Shown: positions 11,942-19,977, counted from the stretch's first letter. The stretch is 64,000 bases of DNA from an uncultured Pelagibacteraceae bacterium (GCA_902554325.1 CACDOH010000003.1:1-64000), one strand, 5' to 3'. The notes: generated from the sequence alone by a model not told the origin. Numbers and translations are program-made.

Positions 11942-11970
11942 TTTATATGTAAAAAAAGACCCTAAATCAA
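11942..11970 (-). promoter_or_regulatory. Candidate promoter for the tRNA-tuf-rpo block
   Basis: On the minus strand TTGATT (11965-11970) is separated by exactly 17 nt from TATAAA (11942-11947), followed by the C-rich discriminator TCTCCCC. This resembles a sigma-70-type promoter with a GC-rich discriminator, as in stringently controlled stable-RNA promoters. The spacing and sequence are seen directly; use as a promoter is inferred. It lies about 67 bp upstream of tRNA-Tyr. Confidence 0.5.
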
Positions 11971-12025
11971 TAAATATTAATATTTTTGAACCTAATTAAA
12001 TTAAAAATGCTAAATTCCTATATTC

Positions 12026-12799
12026 ATGAAGAATAGATTTAAAAAACTCCCTAAAAAAAGGCATAATTCAGACTACTGGATTTATGGCCATCATGCAGTT
12101 GTTGGGGCTCTAAACAATAATAATAGAGTAAAATATGAAATAAACTTCACAATTGAAGCGGAAAAAAAGCTCATTCAAGAAGTAGATATAAAAAAACTCA
12201 AATTTGCAAAAAGGAAGAAAACAAGAGAAGAGATTGAAAATCTATTAGGAGGCATTTCAAACCATCAAGGAATTTGCCTTAAAGTAGAAAAGCTTAAGAC
12301 TCCTGAGCTTAAGGAGTTTCTAGACTATTGTAATAAAGAAAATTCAATCATCGTCTTATTAGATCAATTAGAAGATTCGCAAAATGTTGGGGCAATTTTT
12401 CGTTCTGCCTTAGCATTCAAACTCGATGGCATAATACTTACGCATGATAACTCCATAAATGAGAATTCATTTTTAACAAAAGCTGCATCAAGTGGGGTAG
12501 ATAAAGTTCCTTTTACAAAAATTAAAAATATAAGTTCTTGTATAAAAAAATTAAAAGAAACTGGTTATTGGATTTATGGCTTAGAAATGAATGCTGAAAA
12601 ATCTCTAAAAGAAATAAAATTTCCAAAAAAAGTAGTAATTATTCTAGGTTCAGAAAGTAGAGGTCTAAGAAGGATAACTACAACTCTATGCGATGAAATA
12701 ATCAAAATTGGTATAAACGATGAATTGGAAAGTTTAAATGTTTCTAATACCGCTGCTATTGCATTTTATGATATTTCTAATTCAATTCTAAAATGCTAG
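12026..12799 (+). CDS. rlmB: 23S rRNA (guanosine-2'-O)-methyltransferase, TrmH/RlmB family
   Basis: SPOUT-class enzyme predicted to methylate the 2'-O of a 23S rRNA guanosine (G2251 in E. coli). The 257 residues begin with a basic segment, then the substrate-binding domain (YWIYGHHAVVGALNN), then the knotted catalytic domain with DQLEDSQNVGAIFRSA, GSESRGLR and LNVSNTAAIAFYDI, which correspond to SPOUT motifs 1-3. It is transcribed opposite to the tuf block. Its last 12 bp overlap the end of a small convergent ORF. RlmB is the best fit, but another TrmH-family target is possible. Confidence 0.85.
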   Translation: MKNRFKKLPKKRHNSDYWIYGHHAVVGALNNNNRVKYEINFTIEAEKKLIQEVDIKKLKFAKRKKTREEIENLLGGISNHQGICLKVEKLKTPELKEFLDYCNKENSIIVLLDQLEDSQNVGAIFRSALAFKLDGIILTHDNSINENSFLTKAASSGVDKVPFTKIKNISSCIKKLKETGYWIYGLEMNAEKSLKEIKFPKKVVIILGSESRGLRRITTTLCDEIIKIGINDELESLNVSNTAAIAFYDISNSILKC

Positions 12800-12886
12800 T
12801 GATATCATCGCTAATACAAGAATGAAAAATACCACAAGATAAGCCAAGGCAATTTGTCCACCGATAAACTCTAAAAATTTTTTCAT
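12788..12886 (-). CDS. Predicted 32-residue single-pass membrane peptide
   Basis: Small ORF starting ATG at 12886 with a Shine-Dalgarno-like GAAGG 5 nt upstream and ending TAG at 12788. The product begins MKKFLEFIGGQ, continues with a strongly hydrophobic stretch (IALAYLVVFFILVLAMISLAF) and stops. The form (two lysines, short amphipathic lead, one transmembrane helix) is typical of small inner-membrane proteins. It overlaps the rlmB 3' end by 12 bp in the opposite direction. Function unknown. The RBS and composition argue for reality; no homology test was possible. Confidence 0.55.
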   Translation of the reverse strand: MKKFLEFIGGQIALAYLVVFFILVLAMISLAF

Positions 12887-12957
12887 GTAACCTTCATAAT
12901 ATAAATAAATATAGACAAATAAAGCTTATAATTTTAAAAAGATTTGTGCATTAATGC

Positions 12958-13033
12958 GCCCCTATAGCTCAATTGGTAGAGCAATTGATTTGTAATCAAT
13001 AGGTTCGCGGTTCAAGTCCGTGTGGGGGCACCA
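12958..13033 (+). tRNA. tRNA-Thr(UGU)
   Basis: 76-nt cloverleaf: acceptor GCCCCUA with UGGGGGC, D-arm AGCUCAAUUGGUAGAGC, anticodon loop UUUGUAA (anticodon UGU), T-arm GGUUCAAGUCC, discriminator A and encoded CCA. It stands alone between the small membrane ORF and the hydroxylase gene. Confidence 0.97.
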
Positions 13034-13045
13034 TTAAAAACTTAT

Positions 13046-13666
13046 TTAATCTGTGTAACCGTTAATTGATTTAGTCGTAGGGCTTTTAGAAATAGATTTA
13101 TTATTTTTTAGAGTTTTGAAAAAATAGTCACCAATCATATTAGTGATTCCCCAATTATAATTTTCATTATGAAAATGGTGGCTCATATGCGCATCACGAA
13201 GACTTTTGCCAACATTTGTCAAAGGTTTATAATTTTTAGAATGGTGTGCTAGGTGAATCCACTCATACCAAAGATGGTAAATTAGATGTCCAGTAAATGG
13301 CACAATGGCGGCACCAAAGCTCCAAAAAATTAACGAATAAAATAAATATACCTGACCGTATGTATAAATTAGATATCTCCAAGGGGCAAACTGAAGTTTT
13401 ATATTGTCAGGATCTCGATGATGTCCATGATGAAGAACTATTTGGTATCTTCTATACCATCCATCTTTTTTTGTAAGTTCAGTATGTAGTTGATATTTAT
13501 GCACATACCATTCATAAAATGGAGCGAGTAAGATTGGAATAAATATCCAAATTAAATATTCATTTATAAGACCAGTATAGAATATATAAAGTACGCCTGA
13601 CACAGCCATCAAGATAAAGCCGATTACGGTGGAATGAGAAAAATAATTTTTGAATATACTACACAT
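13046..13666 (-). CDS. Membrane fatty acid hydroxylase / sterol desaturase superfamily protein
   Basis: Di-iron membrane oxygenase of 206 residues. The histidine clusters that bind iron are visible in order: HKYQLH, HHGHHRD, HLAHH and HMSHH. Hydrophobic helices lie at the N-terminus (TVIGFILMAVSGVLYIFYTGL) and mid-protein. The family hydroxylates or desaturates fatty acyl, sterol or carotenoid-like substrates; the exact substrate cannot be told. A carotenoid hydroxylase role is possible in a proteorhodopsin bearer, but no crt genes are nearby. It follows formate dehydrogenase on the same strand by 48 bp containing a strong hairpin, so cotranscription is uncertain. Confidence 0.8.
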   Translation of the reverse strand: MCSIFKNYFSHSTVIGFILMAVSGVLYIFYTGLINEYLIWIFIPILLAPFYEWYVHKYQLHTELTKKDGWYRRYQIVLHHGHHRDPDNIKLQFAPWRYLIYTYGQVYLFYSLIFWSFGAAIVPFTGHLIYHLWYEWIHLAHHSKNYKPLTNVGKSLRDAHMSHHFHNENYNWGITNMIGDYFFKTLKNNKSISKSPTTKSINGYTD

Positions 13667-13677
13667 GTTTATATTAT

Positions 13678-13703
13678 ATAGGACGGAATTTCCTCCGTCC
13701 TAT
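13678..13703. terminator. 10-bp perfect inverted repeat, possible terminator or mRNA-stability hairpin
   Basis: Arms 13678-13687 and 13694-13703 (ATAGGACGGA and its exact complement) with a 6-nt loop, between the formate dehydrogenase stop and the hydroxylase start. On the minus strand no T-tract follows the hairpin, so it is not a textbook intrinsic terminator. It may end or protect the upstream mRNA. Confidence 0.45.
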
Positions 13704-13714
13704 AGAAAAAACAA

Positions 13715-14914
13715 TTATTTTTTTTGGTACTTAGCCGCTTCTTCAGAGCCACCTGTTGCAGTCCCTTTACTGTAGGAATGAGCTCCCATGCCTGCTAGTT
13801 CACCATTTTGAACAATAAGATATGGGTCTCTTATAGGAGATCCGTCAAAGAAACATTCAAGAATTTCTCTTACACCTGCAGCATATCTCGCTTGAGCTGA
13901 TAGCGACGTTCCTGAAGTGTGTGGAGTCATTCCATGATGAGGCATTGTTCTCCATACATGATCATTTGGTGCTGGTTGAGGAAACCATACATCTCCCGCA
14001 TAACCACTGAGTTGACCAGAATCAAGCGCACGGGCAATTGCATCTTTATCGCAAATTTTACCTCTTGCAGTGTTTACAATGTATGCTCCTCTTTTCATCT
14101 TACCTATTAATTCATCATTAAACATATGCTCAGTTTCAGGATGTAGTGGACAATTAATTGTCACTACATCGCAAACTTTTACCATAGACTCGACTGTCTC
14201 ATGAAAAGTAAGGTTTAATTCTTTTTCAACTTCATCAGGAAGTTTATGTCGATCAAAGTAGTGCATATGAACATCAAAATGTTTTAATTTTCTGAGAGCG
14301 TCTAAACCAATGCGACCAGCTGCTACTGTTCCAACGTGCATACCTTCAAGGTCGTAAGAGCGCTGAACAGCATCAGCTATATTCCAGCCGCCTTCATTAA
14401 TAATTCTATGTTGATTATGGTAGTCTCTGACTAAAGATAAAATCTGCATAACAATATGTTCTGCAACTGATCTTGAGTTGCAAAAAGTTACCTCTACAAC
14501 ATCAACTTTACGATCCATTGCAGCTTGTAAATCAACATGATCTGATCCAATTCCTGCTGTAATGGCCATTTTAAGATTTGGAGCCGTCTCCATCTTTTCC
14601 CTTGTGAGATAGTAAGGAAAGAAGGGTTGAGATATAACTACATCTGCATCAACTAATTCTTTATCAGCTTGACAGCCATCGCCATCTTTATCAGATGTAA
14701 CAACAAGTGTATGTCCAGCATCTTCAAGAAACTTCCTTAGACCAAGCTCACCTGATACGCAGCCCAATAATTCTCCAGGTGTGAAATCTATTGCTTTAGG
14801 CGATGGAAGTGTCATACCATCAGGATACTTATCTAACTTTGGGATATCATCTAGAGCATATTTTGATGGCATCCCACCTTTAGGGTCGTCATATAGAACG
14901 CATAAAATTTTCAT
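13715..14914 (-). CDS. fdh: NAD-dependent formate dehydrogenase
   Basis: Oxidises formate to CO2 with NAD+ in the cytoplasm, without metal or molybdenum. The 399 residues match the length and signatures of the Pseudomonas sp. 101 type, a D-2-hydroxyacid dehydrogenase relative: N-terminal MKILCVLYDDPKGG, substrate-side ITAGIGSDHVDL, FCNSRSVAEH, dinucleotide-binding GTVAAGRIGLDALR, NTARGKICD with the catalytic Arg, and MTPHTSGTSLSAQ with the catalytic His. The start has a good GGAGAAA ribosome-binding site. It lies downstream of glpK and a class II aldolase, all minus, 88 bp after the latter. Likely role: NADH from environmental or C1-derived formate. Confidence 0.95.
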   Translation of the reverse strand: MKILCVLYDDPKGGMPSKYALDDIPKLDKYPDGMTLPSPKAIDFTPGELLGCVSGELGLRKFLEDAGHTLVVTSDKDGDGCQADKELVDADVVISQPFFPYYLTREKMETAPNLKMAITAGIGSDHVDLQAAMDRKVDVVEVTFCNSRSVAEHIVMQILSLVRDYHNQHRIINEGGWNIADAVQRSYDLEGMHVGTVAAGRIGLDALRKLKHFDVHMHYFDRHKLPDEVEKELNLTFHETVESMVKVCDVVTINCPLHPETEHMFNDELIGKMKRGAYIVNTARGKICDKDAIARALDSGQLSGYAGDVWFPQPAPNDHVWRTMPHHGMTPHTSGTSLSAQARYAAGVREILECFFDGSPIRDPYLIVQNGELAGMGAHSYSKGTATGGSEEAAKYQKK

Positions 14915-15002
14915 TACTTTCTCCTATTTAATAATCTTGAATATTCATTTTCCGAGAGAGACTATGTCTTTTATTAATGTAGACGTCAATTATAATTCAT
15001 TT

Positions 15003-15752
15003 CTAATTCATAAAAGATGGATCTAATTTTTCCATCTTTCTTCTGACCGCGGGCCATAAAAGTGCCCCTGCCATACCTTGCGTAGCTTCGCCTTGCTGTC
15101 TAGTAATTTCAATTGCCTCGGGCGATGGATTATTTAATTCTAATTTACCAGCCATTGCACGAACTTGGTAAGTGCACGCTCTTTCTAAAAAGTAGATGTA
15201 GGTAAACGCGTCTGCAACATTTTTACCTGCAGCTAAAGTACCGTGATTACGTAAAATCATTAAATTTTTGTCACCTAAGTCAGCAACAAGTCTTTTTTTC
15301 TCATCCTCAAGTAAAGCAACTCCCTCATAATCGTGATAAGCGATTTGGTTGCGTACAAGCATTCCAGTTTGCGCCAAGGGTAAGAGACCATCTTTTAACG
15401 AAGCAACTGCGACACCATCATCTGAATGTAAATGAACAATGCAATGAGCATCGCTTCTTGCTTCATGAATTGCACTATGAATAATAAATCCAGCTGGATT
15501 AATAGGATTGTTAGTCTCACTGATAATCTTGCCATTAATATCAACTTTTACTAAGTTTGAAGCTGTTATTTCATCAAACAAAAATCCATATGGGTTTATT
15601 AAAAAATGATCTTCGGTGCCTGGTACTCTTGCAGATATATGAGTAAAAATTAAATCATCCCAACCAAAGTAAGGTATTGTTCTATAAAAAGCTGCAAGAT
15701 CTACTCTTACATCCCATTCTTCTTTTGAAACTGAATTTTTTATATCAACCAT
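15003..15752 (-). CDS. Class II aldolase/adducin family protein
   Basis: Zinc-dependent aldolase-fold protein of 249 residues. Recognisable are FTHISARVPG, the phosphate/loop segment INPYGFLFDEIT, the metal-binding HLHSDDGVAVAS and the second metal-site segment RNHGTLAAGKNVADAF. Relatives include fuculose/ribulose-phosphate aldolases and many uncharacterised class II proteins; substrate unknown. It overlaps the end of glpK by 8 bp, indicating coupled expression with glycerol kinase, so a role in small sugar- or triose-phosphate metabolism is reasonable but inferred. Confidence 0.85.
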   Translation of the reverse strand: MVDIKNSVSKEEWDVRVDLAAFYRTIPYFGWDDLIFTHISARVPGTEDHFLINPYGFLFDEITASNLVKVDINGKIISETNNPINPAGFIIHSAIHEARSDAHCIVHLHSDDGVAVASLKDGLLPLAQTGMLVRNQIAYHDYEGVALLEDEKKRLVADLGDKNLMILRNHGTLAAGKNVADAFTYIYFLERACTYQVRAMAGKLELNNPSPEAIEITRQQGEATQGMAGALLWPAVRRKMEKLDPSFMN

Positions 15753-17238
15753 TGCTTATAAGTCTATCTATTATTTTCTTCCAGCCATCATAGAATTGCT
15801 CAGCTTGATCAATTGAAATTTTTGGCTCAAATATTTGATCAGTTTTCCATAATTTTTCTACGTCTGCAACATCTTTGTATATGCCAGCATAAATACCTGC
15901 TAAGTACGCCGCTCCAATTGCTGTAGACTCTTGGTTCGCAGGTCTTTCTATTTTAACCTGCAGAATATCAGACAAAAATTGCATCATCAAATTGTTGGTT
16001 GTCATTCCTCCGTCAACTCGAATTGTAAACTGCTCTCTCGTGAGATTTGAGTCATTTAAGAGACACTCAAATAAATCTCTAGTTTGAAAGCAAATAGATT
16101 TAAGAGCTGCCATCGCTATATCAGCTTTTGAAGTATCTCTTGTGATACCTGAAATTTGACCTCTAACATCTGACTTCCAATAAGGCGCTCCCAGGCCAGT
16201 AAATGCTGGGACAAAATGAATATCATTAACGCTTTTACTAGCTAAATTCTCAACCTCTGATGCTTTATTATAAAATTGAAGCTCATCACGCATCCATTGC
16301 ACAACTGTTCCGGCATTAAATATACTTCCTTCGATAGCGTAACTCTTGTTTCCATTAATGTTAAAAGCTATTGTAGAAAGTAGGTTGGATTGTGATTTTA
16401 TAATATTACTTCCTGTATTCATAAGTAAAAAGCAACCTGTTCCATAAGTTGATTTTACCATGCCTTCTTTAAAGCAAGACTGGCCAACTGAAGCTGCTTG
16501 CTGATCCCCAGCAACTCCACCAATTTGAATTTCATTTCCAAAAAATTTAGAACTAATTTTGCCAAAATCATCAACTGAGCTTTTAACGTATGGAAGAATA
16601 TTATTTGGTAATGCAAATATATCTAATAGCTCATCATCCCATGTATCTTTTACAATATTATAGAGCATAGTTCTTGATGCGTTAGTTACATCGGTAGAGT
16701 GCTCTGATCCTTTTGTGAAATTCCAGATCAACCAAGTATCGATTGTGCCAACTAATAAATTACCTTTACTGAGACTTTCCTTTGCTTCCTTAATATTTTC
16801 TATAATCCACTTTATTTTTGTAGCAGAAAAATATGGATCAATAACTAACCCTGTTTTTGATATAATTGTTTGTGTTAGATTTCTTTCTTTGAGTTCATTA
16901 CAATAATTTTCTGTACGTCTATCCTGCCAGACAATAGCATTGTAAACTGGTTTACCAGACAATTTATCCCAAGCGACGATTGTTTCTCTTTGATTAGTAA
17001 TGCCAGCTACAGCTATATCTTGCGCATTAATTCCAAGATCTTCTAAAACTTGCTTAATTGCGTCTGTTGTTGTTTTTATTATTTCAAGAGGATCATGTTC
17101 AACCCATCCGTTTTCTGGATAATATTGTTTAAATTCAATATTTTTTTGAGCAAGTATTTCCCCATTTTCGTTCAAAATTAAAGCCCTTGAGCTAGTTGTG
17201 CCTTGATCTATTGAGAGAATATAACCACTTAATGACAT
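15745..17238 (-). CDS. glpK: Glycerol kinase
   Basis: Phosphorylates glycerol to glycerol 3-phosphate using ATP; FGGY family. The 497 residues are full length, with the N-terminal IDQGTTSSRALI phosphate-binding motif, the GITNQRET segment, the WQDRRT loop, GTGCFLLMNTG, and the C-terminal adenine-side DGGMTTNNLMMQFLSDI. No glpF or glpD is adjacent. It heads a minus-strand unit with the class II aldolase. It is divergent from nadK with 79 bp between them, where its promoter must lie. Confidence 0.95.
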   Translation of the reverse strand: MSLSGYILSIDQGTTSSRALILNENGEILAQKNIEFKQYYPENGWVEHDPLEIIKTTTDAIKQVLEDLGINAQDIAVAGITNQRETIVAWDKLSGKPVYNAIVWQDRRTENYCNELKERNLTQTIISKTGLVIDPYFSATKIKWIIENIKEAKESLSKGNLLVGTIDTWLIWNFTKGSEHSTDVTNASRTMLYNIVKDTWDDELLDIFALPNNILPYVKSSVDDFGKISSKFFGNEIQIGGVAGDQQAASVGQSCFKEGMVKSTYGTGCFLLMNTGSNIIKSQSNLLSTIAFNINGNKSYAIEGSIFNAGTVVQWMRDELQFYNKASEVENLASKSVNDIHFVPAFTGLGAPYWKSDVRGQISGITRDTSKADIAMAALKSICFQTRDLFECLLNDSNLTREQFTIRVDGGMTTNNLMMQFLSDILQVKIERPANQESTAIGAAYLAGIYAGIYKDVADVEKLWKTDQIFEPKISIDQAEQFYDGWKKIIDRLISNG

Positions 17239-17317
17239 ATATACTTATTAATAAATTTTGATGTTCAATTAATGAGTATTTTAAGATAAAGAATTACTTT
17301 TTAGTAGGCAAATTAAC

Positions 17318-18085
17318 ATGAACTTGAATTATCCAGTGTTTTTAGCATCTAGTAATGATGAAGCTATCAAACAAAAAGAGGTTTTAGAGGAACAATACGG
17401 GAAAAATACGTTAGATAAATCTGATGTTATCGTTGTATTGGGTGGTGATGGATTTATGCTTGAGGCAATAAAGAGTCAAATGTCACAAAACCTTCCTCTC
17501 TTTGGTTTAAATTATGGAAGTATTGGATTTTTAATGAACTCTTCAAATCAAAACGATTTGTTAAATAGAATTAATCAATCCCAATCAATTAAAATATCTC
17601 CCTTGATAATGAAAGCAATGAGTGTCAACGGCTCTATTCATGAAGCAATTGCTATTAATGAAGTTTCATTACTAAGAGAAACACACCAAGCATCAAAAAT
17701 TAAAATTTCAGTTGATGGCAATGTTAGATTGGATGAACTTATCTGCGATGGTATATTGATTTCAACTCCATCGGGAAGCACAGCTTATAATTTATCCGCT
17801 CATGGTCCAATACTGCCAATAAATGCAGATGTTCTTGCATTAACTCCTATAAGTGCTTTTCGACCTAGAAGATGGAAAGGTGCAATACTTAACAATGAGT
17901 CAAATGTGAAATTTGAGATTATTGAAAGTAAGAAAAGACCCGTAAGTGCTGTAGCTGATAGTACTGAGTTTAGAGATATAAGTTCAGTTGAAGTACATCA
18001 AAGTAAAGATCAAGTAGTAGAACTTCTCTTCGATGAGAATCATTCTTTTGACGAGCGTATACTAAATGAACAATTTAAGTTTTAA
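17318..18085 (+). CDS. nadK: NAD kinase
   Basis: Phosphorylates NAD+ to NADP+. At 255 residues it is the short alphaproteobacterial form. The catalytic GGDGFMLEAI motif (GGDG type) is near residue 47, the NE/D motif INEVSL is mid-protein, and the glycine-rich DGILISTPSGSTAYNLSAHGP block defines the family. Convergent with the secreted-protein gene: the two stop codons overlap by a few bases. Confidence 0.95.
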   Translation: MNLNYPVFLASSNDEAIKQKEVLEEQYGKNTLDKSDVIVVLGGDGFMLEAIKSQMSQNLPLFGLNYGSIGFLMNSSNQNDLLNRINQSQSIKISPLIMKAMSVNGSIHEAIAINEVSLLRETHQASKIKISVDGNVRLDELICDGILISTPSGSTAYNLSAHGPILPINADVLALTPISAFRPRRWKGAILNNESNVKFEIIESKKRPVSAVADSTEFRDISSVEVHQSKDQVVELLFDENHSFDERILNEQFKF

Positions 18086-18942
18086 TCGGTAGATATAACT
18101 GCCTGAAAAGGACCGCTACCAAAAACAATTCTATTTGAACCATTGTTATACATTGACATGCCTTCTCCAACATTGAATGACATTGTAATCGTAGTTGTAG
18201 TTTCTGTAAAATTTACTGGTGATGCAAAGGTGGCTGCACCAATGAGTTTATCAACATCTGCATCATCTTCTGCCAGATAAGAATTCGTATCTATTAAATA
18301 ACCCTTAATACTTGCTGATGTTCCATTTAAATTTTCTCCTTCCGCGGTTCCTGAAAAGGATCCACTATCAAAACTAGTTAATAACTCCGTAAATTTTCCT
18401 GCACTTATTTCTGAAGCTCCACACTCAGAAGTACCTGAGGGAACTGCACCTGTACCGTATGTGCCAGAACCACTTTTTGTTCCACAATAAACACCTGAAT
18501 TACCATCCTGGTCAGTGACAGCTTCGTCAAATTGTAATGATGCGGTTATTCCAAATGAATTATCTATCAACATAACTCCATGTGTGTAAGTACCATTTGG
18601 AGGTCGAGTCATTGTACCTGGCACATCGACAGTCGCATTCTGTTGAACTGAAAGCGTAGCCCCTGAACTTAATTCCCAGTTTTTATAACAATTTGATAAG
18701 TCCATTACTGTTGTAGTGGTAGGAGCCGCTGGTTCAGTGGTGCATAAATACAGTTCATATGCAATTATTTCATAAGCAGATGGGGCACTTGCACAATATC
18801 CCTCGTCAATTACTTGGGTCTTGTCATATATACCCCCGGTAATTGTACAACTATCAACGTGACTATCAGCATAAGAAAAATTTATAGCTGACAGATTTAA
18901 AACTAAAATTAAATATAAAAACTTTATAAATGATCTTACCAT
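18082..18942 (-). CDS. Secreted six-cysteine protein of unknown function
   Basis: I do not recognise a named family. The 286 residues start with a clear Sec signal peptide (about 1-25, predicted cleavage after SYA). The mature part is rich in Thr, Ser, Gly and Asp and has exactly six cysteines (C32, C50, C67, C85, C153, C174), consistent with up to three disulfides in the periplasm or outside the cell. No lipobox and no C-terminal membrane anchor are seen. It lies 3 bp downstream of an intimin-type beta-barrel gene on the same strand, so the two are almost certainly cotranscribed. A surface-exposed partner of that barrel is an inference. Phe, Ser and beta-strand-like alternation suggest a beta-rich fold. 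Confidence 0.75.
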   Translation of the reverse strand: MVRSFIKFLYLILVLNLSAINFSYADSHVDSCTITGGIYDKTQVIDEGYCASAPSAYEIIAYELYLCTTEPAAPTTTTVMDLSNCYKNWELSSGATLSVQQNATVDVPGTMTRPPNGTYTHGVMLIDNSFGITASLQFDEAVTDQDGNSGVYCGTKSGSGTYGTGAVPSGTSECGASEISAGKFTELLTSFDSGSFSGTAEGENLNGTSASIKGYLIDTNSYLAEDDADVDKLIGAATFASPVNFTETTTTITMSFNVGEGMSMYNNGSNRIVFGSGPFQAVISTD

Positions 18943-18945
18943 AAC

Positions 18946-19833
18946 TTAGAATCCACTTGCCTTAACATTTAATGTTGTTGTTACAACTTTTATTTTATTT
19001 TCTCTCTTAACAGGTTCATACATTCTATCAGCAACAGATACGTACTCGAAATAATCAGAAGAGTTATTTGAAAAAGAACCATTCCTACCAAGAGGTATCA
19101 CATAACTTAGATTTGCAAATGAACCATCACCTGTTTTGTTATCATCGATATATCCAAATTCTAAATCAAGATTATTACTAATTATATTAAGACCATATTT
19201 TTCCCCTTCTACTTCAAATGAACCTGCGGCATTTTCAAATTCAAATAATCCAGCAAATAGTCTTGCATTTGCTTTAATTGGTAAATGATAATCAAGACGT
19301 GCGTCCCATCCGTCCATCGCCTCTTCATCTTTACCTGTTGAAACTGTTTCGATGCCAGATGTGGAGTCATAAATATTAGATCTCAAATCAAAAACACTAC
19401 TTATAACCTCGAGGCCCGCTCCATTTCTCTGATGTGAGTCATCAAATGCATAATCAAAAAATACATTTAATCCAAATATAACTTTATCATCGTTCAGAAG
19501 AGTTCTGTGTCCTATACCTAGATTAATTGTTTGATCATTATTATGCAGATTAAGAGAGTTTTGATTAAAAATAGCGCTACTGCCATACTCTGATATCATA
19601 TTTACATTCGTAAGTGATATAGTTGGCTTTAAATGCTCTTGCACACCTAAGTTTAAATCGAGGTACTTCACCCTACTATTTTCACTCAATAATGATGAAA
19701 CACTTGTGCTTAAACTATTGGCTAAACCATTAAAATATGAAGTAACTCTATTTTCCAAATTGGAGGCATTTGAAATCCCAATTAACAAAAAAATACCAAA
19801 GATTGAGTAAATATAAGTTTTAAAATTTCTCAT
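18946..19833 (-). CDS. Inverse autotransporter (intimin/invasin-type) beta-barrel protein without passenger
   Basis: Outer-membrane protein of 295 residues with a signal peptide (about 1-23). The middle carries the hallmarks of the inverse-autotransporter beta domain: LNLGVQEHL, GLNVFFDYAFDDSHQRNGAG (121-140), AMDGWDARLDYHLPI (172-186) and a last strand near FANLSYVIPLG (239-249). The post-barrel segment DRMYEPVKRENKI resembles the linker that follows intimin-family barrels. In known members this linker leads to Ig-like passenger domains; here the protein ends about 15 residues later at a terminal Phe. The gene is followed 3 bp later by a secreted-protein gene that may supply the extracellular part. 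Domain call made from motif memory. Confidence 0.8.
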   Translation of the reverse strand: MRNFKTYIYSIFGIFLLIGISNASNLENRVTSYFNGLANSLSTSVSSLLSENSRVKYLDLNLGVQEHLKPTISLTNVNMISEYGSSAIFNQNSLNLHNNDQTINLGIGHRTLLNDDKVIFGLNVFFDYAFDDSHQRNGAGLEVISSVFDLRSNIYDSTSGIETVSTGKDEEAMDGWDARLDYHLPIKANARLFAGLFEFENAAGSFEVEGEKYGLNIISNNLDLEFGYIDDNKTGDGSFANLSYVIPLGRNGSFSNNSSDYFEYVSVADRMYEPVKRENKIKVVTTTLNVKASGF

Positions 19834-19889
19834 AGATTATTTATAACAAATCATACGAAAATTTCACTTATAAATATTATCTGATTGTT

Positions 19890-19977
19890 TGGTGGCCTCA
19901 CCCGGACTCGAACCGGGACGGGAATAAATCCCAAAGGATTTTAAGTCCTTTGCGTCTACCAATTCCGCCATGAGGCC
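19890..19977 (-). tRNA. tRNA-Leu(UAA)
   Basis: 88-nt class II tRNA with a long variable arm, acceptor GGCCUCA paired to UGAGGCC, discriminator A and encoded CCA. The anticodon loop CUUAAAA gives UAA. It lies between the proteorhodopsin terminator and the intimin-barrel gene. Confidence 0.97.

Noticed and set aside
14781-15026. 81-residue plus-strand ORF bridging fdh and the aldolase gap
   Set aside because: Mostly antisense to fdh and the aldolase with no conserved features; the gap itself carries the fdh ribosome-binding site.
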